DNA of 47,072 nucleotides from Candidatus Curtissbacteria bacterium RIFOXYA1_FULL_41_14 (GCA_001775095.1 MFCA01000013.1:22618-69689); one strand, 5' to 3'. Counted from the first letter of the stretch, positions 1-7,832 are shown. Notes: generated by a model from the sequence alone, not told the origin. Numbers and translations: made by a program.

Positions 1-2
1 CA

Positions 3-86
3 ATTAATGATAGTAAAGTGATTGCGGCTGCCAAAAAGCACAAGATGACGATGATTTTTACGGGAGTAAGGCATTTTAAACATTAG
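3..86 (+). CDS. C-terminal end of an unidentified protein (partial)
   Basis: Only the last 27 codons are in the window. They open at base 3 in frame and end at TAG 84-86; the visible tail ends in FTGVRHFKH. The alternation of a helix (SKVIAAAKKHK) with a hydrophobic strand (MTMIFTG) is compatible with a PIN-like or other Rossmann-type C-terminus, but too little is present to name a family. It is followed by a repeat-filled gap and the PurH-like gene. Confidence 0.45.
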   Translation: MNDSKVIAAAKKHKMTMIFTGVRHFKH

Positions 87-138
87 ATGCGAATTAAATG
101 CGAATTTGAATAATGCGAATGGATGCGAATGGGCGAAT
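87..138. repeat. Irregular tandem microrepeat, unit ATGCGAAT
   Basis: The octamer ATGCGAAT occurs at 87-94, 98-105, 113-120 and 123-130, with a fifth degenerate unit (GGCGAAT) at 132-138. It fills the gap between the stop of the partial gene and the ATG at 150. It is the first of many gaps in this window made of short, drifting repeats. Confidence 0.75.
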
Positions 139-149
139 AGCAAAAATTT

Positions 150-764
150 ATGGATGAGATAAAGGTTGGAAACATTTTTGCTGCGGTTTTTGACAAAGCG
201 GTACTTGACCCGTTACTGGTGATTCTCGATAAAAAGTCCGTCAAATTTTGGGGAACCGAAGGAACTGTTAGGTACTTAAAGTCTAAAGGTTTCAGTGCTT
301 TCTCAGTGGTTGCGGGATTTGATTTTGGCGGTAGAGTTAAGAGTTTAGACCGGGCAATTTTTGCGAGAATTTTGGCGGATAGAACAAAAAAGAGTCATGT
401 GTTGGGGTTGGAGAAGCTTGCACGGCTCACCCCCGGGGTGAAGTCCGGGCGAAACCTTGAGAGCACCCCGGGGGTGAGCTCGGTCCCATTTGATCTGGTA
501 ATCGTTGGCCTTTATGCACCGGACAAAAACAATTTTCCCGAAAGTATGGACATCGGCGGCCAGGCCTTAATTCGCGCGGCGATTAAAAATTATCAGAATG
601 TTGCCTTAGCTTTTAATGAACAAAGTTTGAAGGATCTGGTCGGTCATTTAAAGCAAAATCAGGGCTCAACCCTGCTAAATTTCCGCAAAAAACAGGCCGC
701 CGTCGGTTCTAAATTCATTGCAGGTCGGTGTATCTTGGAATCACGACTCTTGAAAGGAGGATGA
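150..764 (+). CDS. Stand-alone IMP cyclohydrolase (PurH N-terminal, MGS-like) domain protein
   Basis: Recognisable PurH N-terminal domain, which closes FAICAR to IMP in purine synthesis. Visible family blocks are SVKFWGTEGTVRYL, FDFGGRVKSLDRAIFARILADR, FDLVIVGLYAPDKNNFPESMDIGGQALIRAAIKNY and the VAL.FNEQSL segment. At 204 aa it lacks the AICAR transformylase domain that makes up the rest of the usual roughly 500-aa bifunctional PurH, and nothing resembling it follows. Residues about 93-110 (TPGVKSGRNLESTPGVSS) are an in-frame palindromic insert placed between the helix before, and the strand of, FDLVIVGLY. Residues about 168-183 are encoded by a segment repeated at 1077-1121. Whether it is an active cyclohydrolase or a remnant cannot be told from sequence alone. 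Confidence 0.75.
   Translation: MDEIKVGNIFAAVFDKAVLDPLLVILDKKSVKFWGTEGTVRYLKSKGFSAFSVVAGFDFGGRVKSLDRAIFARILADRTKKSHVLGLEKLARLTPGVKSGRNLESTPGVSSVPFDLVIVGLYAPDKNNFPESMDIGGQALIRAAIKNYQNVALAFNEQSLKDLVGHLKQNQGSTLLNFRKKQAAVGSKFIAGRCILESRLLKGG
426..478. repeat. TPGV palindromic element, copy A (inside the purH-like gene)
   Basis: Perfect 15-bp inverted arms: CTCACCCCCGGGGTG (426-440) and CACCCCGGGGGTGAG (464-478), with a 23-nt loop. It is read in frame as TPGV...TPGV. Over 51 nt it matches the recR copy (28631-28681) with six differences by eye. Each arm is itself nearly palindromic. Confidence 0.92.
653..698. repeat. 46-nt repeat, copy 1 (inside the purH-like gene)
   Basis: This segment (GCAAAATCAGGGCTCAACCC through CAGGCC) recurs at 1077-1121 with few changes and one indel. 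Its core AGGG-CTCAA-CCCT can form a small hairpin. Here it is coding (SLL and NFRKK region); the second copy is intergenic. Confidence 0.8.
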
Positions 765-766
765 AA

Positions 767-1063
767 ATGACAGAGAGAGTCCAAATAGGGAACATATATA
801 TTCCGGATGGTGAACATCGACCGTCAGCAGAAGATTTGGGACTTCTAATGGAGATAGCAGAGTCACCTGATTTTCTTCTTACTTATCCGAATCATACTGT
901 TGTTGTATTTGGTACAACAGTCATGGGTGTGATTCCAAAAGCCACCCTTGATACCTCATTGGTAGTTTTTGATGCTATAGCTGAAAGGGATAGATTAGTG
1001 AAGACTTTAGGGGCAAATGGAATAAGACCAGAAGAATGTATCTTGATCGAGACTGGTGAGTAG
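767..1063 (+). CDS. Hypothetical protein, 98 aa
   Basis: Small acidic protein of unknown function. ATG 767 is preferred because the strong AAGGAGG at 754-760 lies six bases upstream; the earlier ATG 761 abuts the SD and overlaps the previous stop. Visible features are a hydrophobic strand (HTVVVFGTTVMGV) and a C-terminal EECILIETGE. The pattern of a VV.FG strand, a helix and a closing LIE strand vaguely recalls DUF5678-type small proteins, but I would not assign it. It probably shares a transcript with the PurH-like gene. Confidence 0.6.
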   Translation: MTERVQIGNIYIPDGEHRPSAEDLGLLMEIAESPDFLLTYPNHTVVVFGTTVMGVIPKATLDTSLVVFDAIAERDRLVKTLGANGIRPEECILIETGE

Positions 1064-1076
1064 AAAATAAGTCAAT

Positions 1077-1121
1077 GCAAAATCAGGGTTCAACCCTGTA
1101 AATTTCCGCAAAACCCATGCC
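1077..1121. repeat. 46-nt repeat, copy 2 (intergenic)
   Basis: Near-copy of 653-698; the hairpin core here is AGGGTTCAACCCT (five-base arms). It lies immediately before the left end of the RAYT unit. Confidence 0.8.
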
Positions 1122-1138
1122 ACTTTTAGCCCTATAGC

Positions 1139-1851
1139 AGGGTCTCTCCCTTGACAGGTTGTTGCAATGGGCTTTATTTTATAATAATGCCATCTAGGAA
1201 TTCACTCAAGTTATATCTTGAGAATGGTTATTATCATGTCTACAATAGAGGGGCGGGTAAAAGTGAAATATTCCTCGATGATCAAGATTTCAGAGTCTTC
1301 CTCCATTATTTAGAAAAATATTTAGATCCAAGTTCAGAACACACACTTGCAAAAGAAATAAAGCTACTTGCGTACTGTCTAATGCCGAATCATTTCCACC
1401 TTTTTATTCAACAGGCTTCAAAAGATGGGCTGATTAAACTCATGCGGAGGCTCGGAACCAGTTACTCAATGTATTTTAACAATAGGTATGAAAGATCTGG
1501 AACGTTATTTCAAGGTGTTTACAAAGCGGCGATTGTTGAATCAGAAGCTTACTTTTTGCACCTTTCCCGCTATATTCATTTGAATCCAACTGAATTGACA
1601 GAGGATTGGAAAAGATATCCATACTCGAGCTACAGAGTTTATTTGGGAGATATTAAGTTTTATTGGATTGACCCCGCGCCAATTTTAGAATTTTTCAAAA
1701 CAGCAAGGAGTAGTAATAACACACTCACAAAATATTTTTCGTATCAATCATTTGTCGAAGACTATCCAACAAATCCAAAAGAAGATCTAGAAGCTTTGAC
1801 TATAGATTAACCCATAGAAAGGAGAGACCCTTTAAGGGTTGTTGTAATTGG
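1139..1851 (+). mobile_element. RAYT unit with terminal inverted repeats
   Basis: The transposase gene is flanked by perfect 11-bp inverted repeats, AGGGTCTCTCC at 1139-1149 and GGAGAGACCCT at 1821-1831. Just inside on the left and just outside on the right lie related direct motifs, GGTTGTTGCAATGGG (1157-1171) and GGGTTGTTGTAATTGG (1836-1851). The left motif (TTGACAGG...CAATGG, 1151-1170) recurs with 16 of 20 matches at 47032-47051. The ends are hairpin-forming, as expected of elements handled by Y1 HUH transposases. Confidence 0.7.
1187..1810 (+). CDS. REP-associated tyrosine transposase (Y1/IS200-like, RAYT)
   Basis: A 207-aa single-domain HUH nuclease of the REP-associated type, which nicks hairpin-marked single-stranded DNA through a covalent 5'-phosphotyrosine. 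The HUH motif is MPNHFHLF; N-terminal YYHVYNRG and C-terminal RYIHLNPTELTEDWKRYPYSSY are typical of RAYTs rather than IS200 TnpA. The catalytic Tyr is probably in the YSMYFNNRYERSGTLFQG helix. The ATG at 1187 is preferred over an upstream TTG (1151), which lies within the repeat. It is intact and may be functional. The inverted repeats around it support a mobile or REP-associated unit. Confidence 0.92.
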   Translation: MPSRNSLKLYLENGYYHVYNRGAGKSEIFLDDQDFRVFLHYLEKYLDPSSEHTLAKEIKLLAYCLMPNHFHLFIQQASKDGLIKLMRRLGTSYSMYFNNRYERSGTLFQGVYKAAIVESEAYFLHLSRYIHLNPTELTEDWKRYPYSSYRVYLGDIKFYWIDPAPILEFFKTARSSNNTLTKYFSYQSFVEDYPTNPKEDLEALTID

Positions 1852-1857
1852 ATATAT

Positions 1858-2940
1858 ATGAATAAGGAGTTAGCTTATTGGGTGGTGGTGAGTGCGATAC
1901 CGGGAGTTGGGTCGGCGACTTTCAATTATTTACTTCGATATTTCAAGCAGTTGCGTAAATTTTGGGAAGCGCCGGATGAGAAAATCCGGGGATTAAAAAT
2001 CGATGCCAAAACGCGCGAGTCAATTATCAACTTTCGCCAAAAGGTAGACCCAAAAATTTATATTGATACGGTTTACGAAAGAGGTATCAAAGTAGTTTCG
2101 CTTCCTGATCGCGGATATCCGGCTAATCTTCGCCAGATTTCCGACGCTCCGCCGGTACTTTACTATAAAGGAAGTTTGTTGCCGGAAGATGATTTGGCTA
2201 TTGCAGTTGTTGGAGCAAGAAACGCGACAGTTTATGGAAGACAAGTTACTGAGAAGTTAGCTGGCGAGTTGGTGATGAGCAATTTAGTGATTGTCAGTGG
2301 TTTGGCCAGAGGAATAGACAGTATTGCCCACCGATCAGCTTTGGATGCTGGCGGCAGAACAATTGCGGTTTTGGGCTGCGGTGTTGATTTAATTTATCCG
2401 CCGGAGAATAAATCGTTGGCAGATCGAATCGTCCAAAATGGGGCAGTTGTTTCTGAATTCCCCTTAGGATTTCCATCAGTTCCTTCGAACTTTCCGGCAA
2501 GAAATAGAATCATCTCCGGTTTATCACTTGGGGTTTTAGTAACAGAAGCGGCAGTTGATTCCGGTTCTTTAATTACAGCAGGTTGTGCCGCCGAACAGGC
2601 AAGGGAAGTTTTTGCAGTGCCGGGTCCTATCACAAGCAAGATGAGCGCCGGCACTAATAATCTAATAAAGGAAGGGGTTCATCCGGCAACGGGGGCGGAG
2701 GATATTTTGGAGGTTTTGGATATTAGGAAAGAGGATAAGAGGATAAGAGTGATGAGTCAGGAAAAACCAAAGGATAAAACTCAAGCAAAGATTTTAGCGG
2801 TACTGGATAATCAAACAAAACATATTGATGTGATTGCGCGAGAAGTTGGACTGCCGATTGAAAAAGTCTCGTCAGCGCTTTCAATGATGGAACTTGCGGG
2901 ATGTGTTAAAAATTACGGATCAGGCATTTGGGGAAGGTAG
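1858..2940 (+). CDS. dprA: DNA-processing protein DprA
   Basis: DprA loads RecA on incoming single-stranded DNA during natural transformation. The order is an N-terminal HhH/SAM-like region, the Rossmann core with GARNATVYGR, SGLARGIDSIAHRSALDAGGRTIAVLGCGVD, NFPARNRIISGLSLGVLVTEAAVDSGSLITA and AREVFAVPGP, then a C-terminal winged helix (TKHIDVIAREVGLPIEKVSSALSMMELAG). At 360 aa it is the usual length. The ATG follows the RAYT right end by only seven bases, so the transposon sits against its 5' side and may affect its expression. The gap before the following minus-strand gene is filled by GTTGAAA-type microrepeats (2947-2985). Confidence 0.96.
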   Translation: MNKELAYWVVVSAIPGVGSATFNYLLRYFKQLRKFWEAPDEKIRGLKIDAKTRESIINFRQKVDPKIYIDTVYERGIKVVSLPDRGYPANLRQISDAPPVLYYKGSLLPEDDLAIAVVGARNATVYGRQVTEKLAGELVMSNLVIVSGLARGIDSIAHRSALDAGGRTIAVLGCGVDLIYPPENKSLADRIVQNGAVVSEFPLGFPSVPSNFPARNRIISGLSLGVLVTEAAVDSGSLITAGCAAEQAREVFAVPGPITSKMSAGTNNLIKEGVHPATGAEDILEVLDIRKEDKRIRVMSQEKPKDKTQAKILAVLDNQTKHIDVIAREVGLPIEKVSSALSMMELAGCVKNYGSGIWGR

Positions 2941-2989
2941 AATAAGTTGAGAGTTGAAAATTGAAAGTTGAAAAATTGAAGAAATAGGA

Positions 2990-3664
2990 TTATTTCTCGT
3001 AATTAATTTTATTGATTATAGGTATCAGTTCTTCTAGATTTCCAATTAAATAATTTGGCTTTGCAGCCTTTAGGCGGCGAGTTGAGCAGTTACCGTGGGT
3101 GATTGAGCAAACAGTGGCGCCGAGATCGCGGGCGATTTGAATTTCTTCGATAGTATCGCCAACAATTAAAACTTCTGCCCCTTTGAGTTTTTTTGTATGC
3201 AGGTAGTCTTTCAATTTATCTCCCTTATGTCTTTGAATAAGAGCGTGGTGTCTTTCGGAGTTTGCGAAAACTGCGTCAAGGTATTTTTCAAGATCTAATC
3301 TTTCCAATTGTTTAGAAACACCAACTTGGGTGTGATTCGTAAAGACAATTCTTTCCATCCCTTTCTCTTCTAAGAACTTAAGTACTTTGCGGGTATTTGC
3401 TCTTGTTCTGATTCTGGAGACTCTGTCTTCATAGAACTTATGAAAAATTTGAGAGGTTTTTTGGTGGCCGTCTTCTACCAGATCAAGATCAAGGCCGTGA
3501 TTTTTGTAAGCGATTGATACGGGGATGTCAAAATCCTCTAAAAACTGCTTGTGGCTGACTGGCTTTATATCAAAAGCCTCAAGAACTTTGTTTACTCCTT
3601 CCCAAATGGGCCGGGTGTCGGCAACAAGAGTGCCATTATAGTCAAAGGCAACCAGTTTGATCAT
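2990..3664 (-). CDS. HAD-superfamily hydrolase
   Basis: A phosphoglycolate-phosphatase-like HAD protein, probably a cytosolic small-molecule phosphatase. Motif I is FDYNGTLV, so the usual second Asp of DxD is Asn (a DxNGT variant seen in some HAD proteins). Motif II is IVFTNHT, the motif III Lys lies in the GDKLKDYL region, and motif IV is VLIVGDTIEEIQIARDLGATV. The start is ATG 3664 (MIKLVAFDYNGT). A reading-frame extension to 3736 is only the dispersed hairpin being translated. Substrate is not predictable, and the Asn could alter activity from phosphatase to another transfer type. Confidence 0.85.
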   Translation of the reverse strand: MIKLVAFDYNGTLVADTRPIWEGVNKVLEAFDIKPVSHKQFLEDFDIPVSIAYKNHGLDLDLVEDGHQKTSQIFHKFYEDRVSRIRTRANTRKVLKFLEEKGMERIVFTNHTQVGVSKQLERLDLEKYLDAVFANSERHHALIQRHKGDKLKDYLHTKKLKGAEVLIVGDTIEEIQIARDLGATVCSITHGNCSTRRLKAAKPNYLIGNLEELIPIINKINYEK

Positions 3665-3686
3665 TTTTTTTGATAAAAACGCTATT

Positions 3687-3737
3687 ATTCTTCGAACGAA
3701 GTGAGAAGTCTGATAGTTCTCGCTACGCTCGAACAAT
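3687..3737. repeat. Dispersed hairpin of the TTCGAACGAAG family (copy a)
   Basis: Arms ATTCTTCGAACGAAGTGAG (from 3687) and TTCTCGCTACGCTCGAAC (from 3717) pair over 17 of 21 positions. Related elements are at 7906-7983, 8738-8760 with 9021-9043, 9053-9137, 12132-12187, 31543-31620 and 33550-33614. It is followed by TATCTAG/CTAGATA (3737-3760) and GCCGAGT/ACTCGGC (3765-3781) hairpins. Confidence 0.88.
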
Positions 3738-3753
3738 ATCTAGTCATTATTTT

Positions 3754-4035
3754 CTAGATACTTCGCCGAGTATGACTCGGCTCAGGATGACGTCGTGGGG
3801 AATTCTGGAGATATTTTTGTACAGCCAGAGTTGCCCAAGCGGTGGTCATGGCGATGGAAGTTAATGTTGCAAATCGCAGTTTTAAAGAAAAATAAGTGAA
3901 TGCGAAAATGGCCAGGATTATGCTGGTTATGACGCTTGTTGTAATTGCCGGTTTATCTTTACCACGAATTGTTGGAATTAGCGCGACTAGAAAGATTATT
4001 TGGCCAACGGAAAATACCCAATCTTGCCATTGCAT
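3754..4035 (-). CDS. Small hypothetical membrane protein (about 3 TM)
   Basis: 93 aa. Residues about 5-22, 31-51 and 55-73 are hydrophobic and could be three membrane segments; the WVFSVGQIIFLVALIPTIRGKDKP start is typical of small uncharacterised Patescibacteria membrane proteins. The C-terminal 17 residues (after LQ) are encoded by the GCCGAGT hairpin region and so look like a repeat-derived tail. It shares orientation with the HAD gene, 90 bases away across the hairpin. Function unknown; a SemiSWEET-like fold is possible but unsupported. Confidence 0.65.
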   Translation of the reverse strand: MQWQDWVFSVGQIIFLVALIPTIRGKDKPAITTSVITSIILAIFAFTYFSLKLRFATLTSIAMTTAWATLAVQKYLQNSPRRHPEPSHTRRSI

Positions 4036-4332
4036 TTTTAAAGGATATCATTTTTTGGAATTTTCTGCTTCTCTTTATAAGAAGGGTCTTGACTCCGTTA
4101 GAAATCTGGTCAGAAAAAATATGAAATTTTTTCTCACAATTATGAAACTTTGTAAACTGGTTTAACAAATCTATTTAAAGATAATTTGTGCTTAAAATAG
4201 TAAGGGCGATTTTTAACGGGGTTGACATCAATGATACAAAAGAAGGAAAGTAGAGGACAGTAAGTAACAAGGATGAAGGATGAAGTGACAAGTCACAAGT
4301 CATAAGTCATAAGTCATACGGAGGAAGATTAG
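4036..4332. other. Intergenic region before topA
   Basis: No convincing gene. TTGACA occurs at 4222-4227 within CGGGGTTGACA, a string also seen at 25099-25108, but no good -10 follows here. From about 4262 to 4320 it consists of GAAGTGACAAGTCACAAGTC/ATAAGTCAT-type microrepeats, then a Shine-Dalgarno GGAGGA at 4320-4325. Confidence 0.5.
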
Positions 4333-6537
4333 TTGAAAAATTTAGTTATTGTTGAGTCACCTACAAAGGCCAGGACCTTAAGTCAGTTCTTGGGATCTGA
4401 CTATCAGATCACGGCGTCGATGGGGCATGTGCGGGATTTGCCGCGAGGAGAATTCGGAGTTGATGTTGAAAATGGTTTTACCCCTAAATACGTCATCCCC
4501 AAGGAAAAAATTAAGTCTGTTAATAGTTTAGTTAAGGAGGCAGCCAATATTGATCACTTATGGCTGGCGACTGATCCGGATAGGGAGGGCGAAGCAATAG
4601 CTTGGAACTTATTGGAAGTTATAAATCAGAAGTCAACCCGTCCCCGGCCAAGTCGAGGCGAGGTCAGGAAAGCCAAAAGTCCTAAGTATGACAGGGTTGT
4701 TTTCCATGAGATTACTCGCGATGCAGTGATTGACGCTTTTGGTCATCCTCGCAAAATCGATATGGATCTGGTGGAAGCCCAGCAAGCGAGACGAGTTTTA
4801 GACAGACTTGTCGGCTATAAACTTTCGCCGCTTTTATGGAAGAAAGTCAAAAGCGGTCTTTCTGCCGGAAGGGTTCAGTCAGTGGCGCTGCGTTTGGTCG
4901 TTGATCGAGAAAGAGAAATCGAAGCATTTAAATCTGAGGAGTATTGGGAGGTTTTGATAGAAGTGTCGAAGGTAACAAAAGTAACAAAGGAATCAAAGGG
5001 GGGAGAGAAGTTTGTTGTAAAGCTTATTCAAATAAATGGAGAAAAGGCGGAAATTGGCAATAAGGATCAGGCGGAAAAAATTGTTGCTGATCTTGAAAAA
5101 TCCCAGTATAAAGTTACCGACGTAAGAACAAAAGATGTTAAAAAATATCCAAGTCCTCCATTTACAACTTCAACTTTGCAACAAGTGGCCTCTACGAAAT
5201 TTGGTTTCACGCCCAAAAGGACAATGAGAATAGCCCAGGATCTTTACGAACACGGATTGATTACTTACATGCGTACTGATTCGGTTAACTTGGCGCCGCA
5301 GGCGATTGAGGCTGCTCGAAGGTATATCGAAAAAACTTTTGGTAAAAAATATTTACCGAATGTGGCACGTAAGTATAAAGTTAAATCAAAGCTTGCCCAA
5401 GAAGCTCACGAAGCTATACGTCCGACGAATATAACAGTTGACAGTTCACAATTGACAGTTGACAGCAGTGACCACAAGAAACTTTATGATTTGATCTGGA
5501 GGCGGATGGTTTCTTGTCAGACGGCAGAGGCAGTGGTGGCCGAGACGCAGGTTGACGTGGAAGCTGTACTTGTTCGGGGTCCTGTCAGTCGTTTCCTTCC
5601 CGCCAGTGCTCGCTCGGACCAGAAATCGATTGGTGATCAAAAAGACAATGTCGAGCTGCGCGCTGTCGGGAACCCTTCCATGACTGCCACCCCTCGCAAG
5701 TACCTTTTACGTGCGAGCGGGCAGCAAATTAAGTTTAATGGCTGGTACAGGGTTTATGAAAAACCGCCGATTAAAGAACAGGAACTTCCGGACCTTTCAG
5801 TTGAGGAGGAGCTTAAAAAGGTTAAAGTCGAAAGTGAGCAAAAATTTACCGAACCGCCGCCAAGATTTACAGAAGCGGCTTTGGTAAAAGAGCTGGAAAA
5901 AAATGACATCGGTAGACCTTCAACCTATGCACCCACAATTTCAACTCTTTATGAACGACTTTATGTTGAAAGAGTGGATGGCAGAAAAATTGCGCCAACG
6001 CCAGTTGGAAAAGCTGCTGTTGATTTTCTGGTTGCTAATTTTGGTGAAATTATGGATTTTTCTTTTACAGCGAAGATGGAGAATGATCTTGATCAAATTG
6101 CCCAAGGTGGTCAAGAACTGGTAAAAGTTATGGGTGATTTTTGGCAGCCTTTTGAAAAACAAGTTGAAAAAGTTACCCAGGAAGCCGAAAAAGTCAAAGT
6201 AGAGGTAGAGGAAACAGAAGAAAAGTGCGAAAAATGCGGTAAGGTAATGGTGATAAGATACGGAAGGTTTGGAAAATTCCTGGCTTGCAGCGGTTTTCCG
6301 GAGTGTAAAAACACTAAGACCTTGGCCGAGCCTACCGGTTTAATCTGTCCAGAGGACGGCGGTGAAATAGTGGTCAAAAGGACAAAGAAGGGTAGAACTT
6401 TTTGGGGTTGCAGCAACTGGCCCAAATGTAAATACGCCTCTTGGCAAAAGCCGGCGACCACTGGAGATACTGAAAAAGACAAGAAAACACTGAAAAGCTC
6501 AAGTGCAATTACCAAGAACGTAGAGTCTGCTAGTTAA
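4333..6537 (+). CDS. topA: DNA topoisomerase I
   Basis: Type IA topoisomerase relaxing negative supercoils. The Toprim domain starts at once (VIVESPTKARTLSQFLG; DPDREGEAIAW), and the active-site Tyr is in GLITYMRTDS near residue 312. Two C-terminal zinc ribbons follow (CEKCGKVM...CSGFPEC and CPEDGG...CSNWPKCKYASW). The start is TTG 4333, supported by GGAGGA seven bases upstream. Three segments look like in-frame additions: RPRPSRGEVRKAKS near residue 105, the repeated TVDSSQLTVDSSD (near 373-386) and a long palindrome-encoded stretch at about 412-457. Flanking family sequence continues normally, so the enzyme is probably functional. Confidence 0.97.
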   Translation: MKNLVIVESPTKARTLSQFLGSDYQITASMGHVRDLPRGEFGVDVENGFTPKYVIPKEKIKSVNSLVKEAANIDHLWLATDPDREGEAIAWNLLEVINQKSTRPRPSRGEVRKAKSPKYDRVVFHEITRDAVIDAFGHPRKIDMDLVEAQQARRVLDRLVGYKLSPLLWKKVKSGLSAGRVQSVALRLVVDREREIEAFKSEEYWEVLIEVSKVTKVTKESKGGEKFVVKLIQINGEKAEIGNKDQAEKIVADLEKSQYKVTDVRTKDVKKYPSPPFTTSTLQQVASTKFGFTPKRTMRIAQDLYEHGLITYMRTDSVNLAPQAIEAARRYIEKTFGKKYLPNVARKYKVKSKLAQEAHEAIRPTNITVDSSQLTVDSSDHKKLYDLIWRRMVSCQTAEAVVAETQVDVEAVLVRGPVSRFLPASARSDQKSIGDQKDNVELRAVGNPSMTATPRKYLLRASGQQIKFNGWYRVYEKPPIKEQELPDLSVEEELKKVKVESEQKFTEPPPRFTEAALVKELEKNDIGRPSTYAPTISTLYERLYVERVDGRKIAPTPVGKAAVDFLVANFGEIMDFSFTAKMENDLDQIAQGGQELVKVMGDFWQPFEKQVEKVTQEAEKVKVEVEETEEKCEKCGKVMVIRYGRFGKFLACSGFPECKNTKTLAEPTGLICPEDGGEIVVKRTKKGRTFWGCSNWPKCKYASWQKPATTGDTEKDKKTLKSSSAITKNVESAS
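5566..5703. repeat. Long imperfect palindrome inserted in topA
   Basis: The ends GTACTTG (5566-5572) and CAAGTAC (5697-5703) are inverted. Going inward, CGGGGT pairs with ACCCC, CAGTC with GACTG and TTCCCG with CGGGAA, so about 138 nt fold as one extended hairpin. It is translated as residues of about 412-457 (VRGPVSRFLPASARSDQK... to TATPRKYL), a polar segment without family counterpart. Confidence 0.75.
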
Positions 6538-6561
6538 TATTTTCTGCCCGAATTAAATTCA

Positions 6562-7824
6562 ATGGCAAAAAAGCCACCAATGAAAAAAAGTGACGAGAAA
6601 GTAATGGTTGTTGCCAGAAATGATCTTTTTGGCGACGGGGTTTGGCATGGGATAAAGACGGAGAATTTAAGAAAATATATCAAATTAATAAATAGCAAAC
6701 ATAAGTTTTTGCTCCGTGCCCAAGTTGAAGAAGATGCCAAATGGCAGCAAATAATCCCTTATTTAATTTTCGAGAACGGCGGCTGTTTCTTTTTAATGAA
6801 GAGAAAGACGAACCATACAGACAGGCGGCTTTCCAATATGTATTCTTTAGGCATAGGCGGCCATATTAATGAGGAGGATATCATCAAAAGTACGAAAAGT
6901 ATACAGGGAGAGGCACAAATCATGTCGTGGGCGAAACGGGAGTTTAAGGAAGAGATCGATTATAAAGACAAATATTCAACCGGTTTTGTAGGTCTAATAA
7001 ATGATGACTCCAATGATGTTGGGCTTGTCCATCTAGGGCTGGTAATTCGTATAAGAGGCGATAGTGACAAAATTAATGTTCGTGATGAGCATAAATTAGG
7101 AAAGATGATTGATCTTGACCAGATGAGAAAATATTACAAAAATATGGAAAGTTGGAGCCAGATCGTTTATGATTTCCTGGTGAGACAAGATAGGAGAGGT
7201 ATCAAAAGTAACAAAAGTAAAGAAATGAGGCACGAGGGAAGTATCACGGGCATTTTGCCCGATTGGCTTATTGCGAAATATATAGACGACGGGGCAATTA
7301 AAATTACGCACCTTGATAAAAATTGGAAAAAACAGATTGATCAGGTTTCTATAGATTTTCACCTTGGTAATAACATTAAGCTTTTTAGAGCGGCATCGTA
7401 CAGATTTATCGATACTAAGCGCGGATTGCCGCTTGACGCGATGGAGGAGGTTAATCTTTCTAATGATGACCCTTTTATTCTGGAGCCTGGAGCTTTTGCT
7501 ATTACTTCAACACGGGAAGTATTAAGGTTGCCGAATGACATTGTCGGTAGACTAGAGGGCAAGAGTTCGCTGGCCAGACTGGGAATCCTGGTGCATTCAA
7601 CGGCTGCCCGTTTTGATCCCGGTTGGTATGGAGCACCAGTTCTGGAACTTGGCAATCTTGGACCTAAGCCGGCAATTTTATATTGCGGTATGCCAATTTG
7701 TGCTTTTACCTTTGAAAAACTGGCCAGCCCCGTGAAGATGCTTTATGAAGGCAGCCGGTCGGATCGGTATTCCGGATCGAAAAAGCCGGTCGCCTCAAGA
7801 ATTGGAAAACATGGGAAAAAATAA
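6562..7824 (+). CDS. Fusion: COG4112-type NUDIX hydrolase plus dCTP deaminase (Dcd/DUT)
   Basis: 420 aa. Residues about 10-210 resemble the COG4112 NUDIX family: KVMVVARNDLF, QIIPYLIFENG, LYSLGIGGHINEED followed by the Nudix-box part REFKEEI, then VGLINDDSNDVGLVHLGLV. After a KSNKSKE linker, residues about 225-400 are a dCTP deaminase: LPDWLIAKYIDDGAI, QVSIDFHLGN, FILEPGAFAITSTREVLRLP, GRLEGKSSLARLGILVHSTAARFDPGWYGAPVLELGN. The catalytic Glu is expected in VLELGN. The deaminase makes dUTP (or dUMP if bifunctional), the feed for thymidylate synthesis; the NUDIX half may cleave a (d)NTP. It lies directly before tmk and thyX, which fits a dTTP-supply cluster. Confidence 0.9.
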   Translation: MAKKPPMKKSDEKVMVVARNDLFGDGVWHGIKTENLRKYIKLINSKHKFLLRAQVEEDAKWQQIIPYLIFENGGCFFLMKRKTNHTDRRLSNMYSLGIGGHINEEDIIKSTKSIQGEAQIMSWAKREFKEEIDYKDKYSTGFVGLINDDSNDVGLVHLGLVIRIRGDSDKINVRDEHKLGKMIDLDQMRKYYKNMESWSQIVYDFLVRQDRRGIKSNKSKEMRHEGSITGILPDWLIAKYIDDGAIKITHLDKNWKKQIDQVSIDFHLGNNIKLFRAASYRFIDTKRGLPLDAMEEVNLSNDDPFILEPGAFAITSTREVLRLPNDIVGRLEGKSSLARLGILVHSTAARFDPGWYGAPVLELGNLGPKPAILYCGMPICAFTFEKLASPVKMLYEGSRSDRYSGSKKPVASRIGKHGKK

Positions 7825-7832
7825 TATTTTTT

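Noticed and set aside
426-478. TPGV palindrome as a rho-independent terminator or CRISPR repeat
   Set aside because: Lies inside a conserved reading frame, has no T-run, and occurs as single copies without regular spacers.
3665-3736. N-terminal extension of the HAD hydrolase (MFERSENYQTS...)
   Set aside because: It is the dispersed hairpin read through in frame; the natural start is at MIKLVAFDYNGT.
4222-4227. TTGACA as a promoter for topA
   Set aside because: No acceptable -10 at 15-19 bp, although the preceding CGGGG context recurs at 25099.
6111-6515. 134-aa minus-strand frame inside topA
   Set aside because: Complement of the conserved TopA C-terminus and zinc ribbons; no start context and implausible composition.
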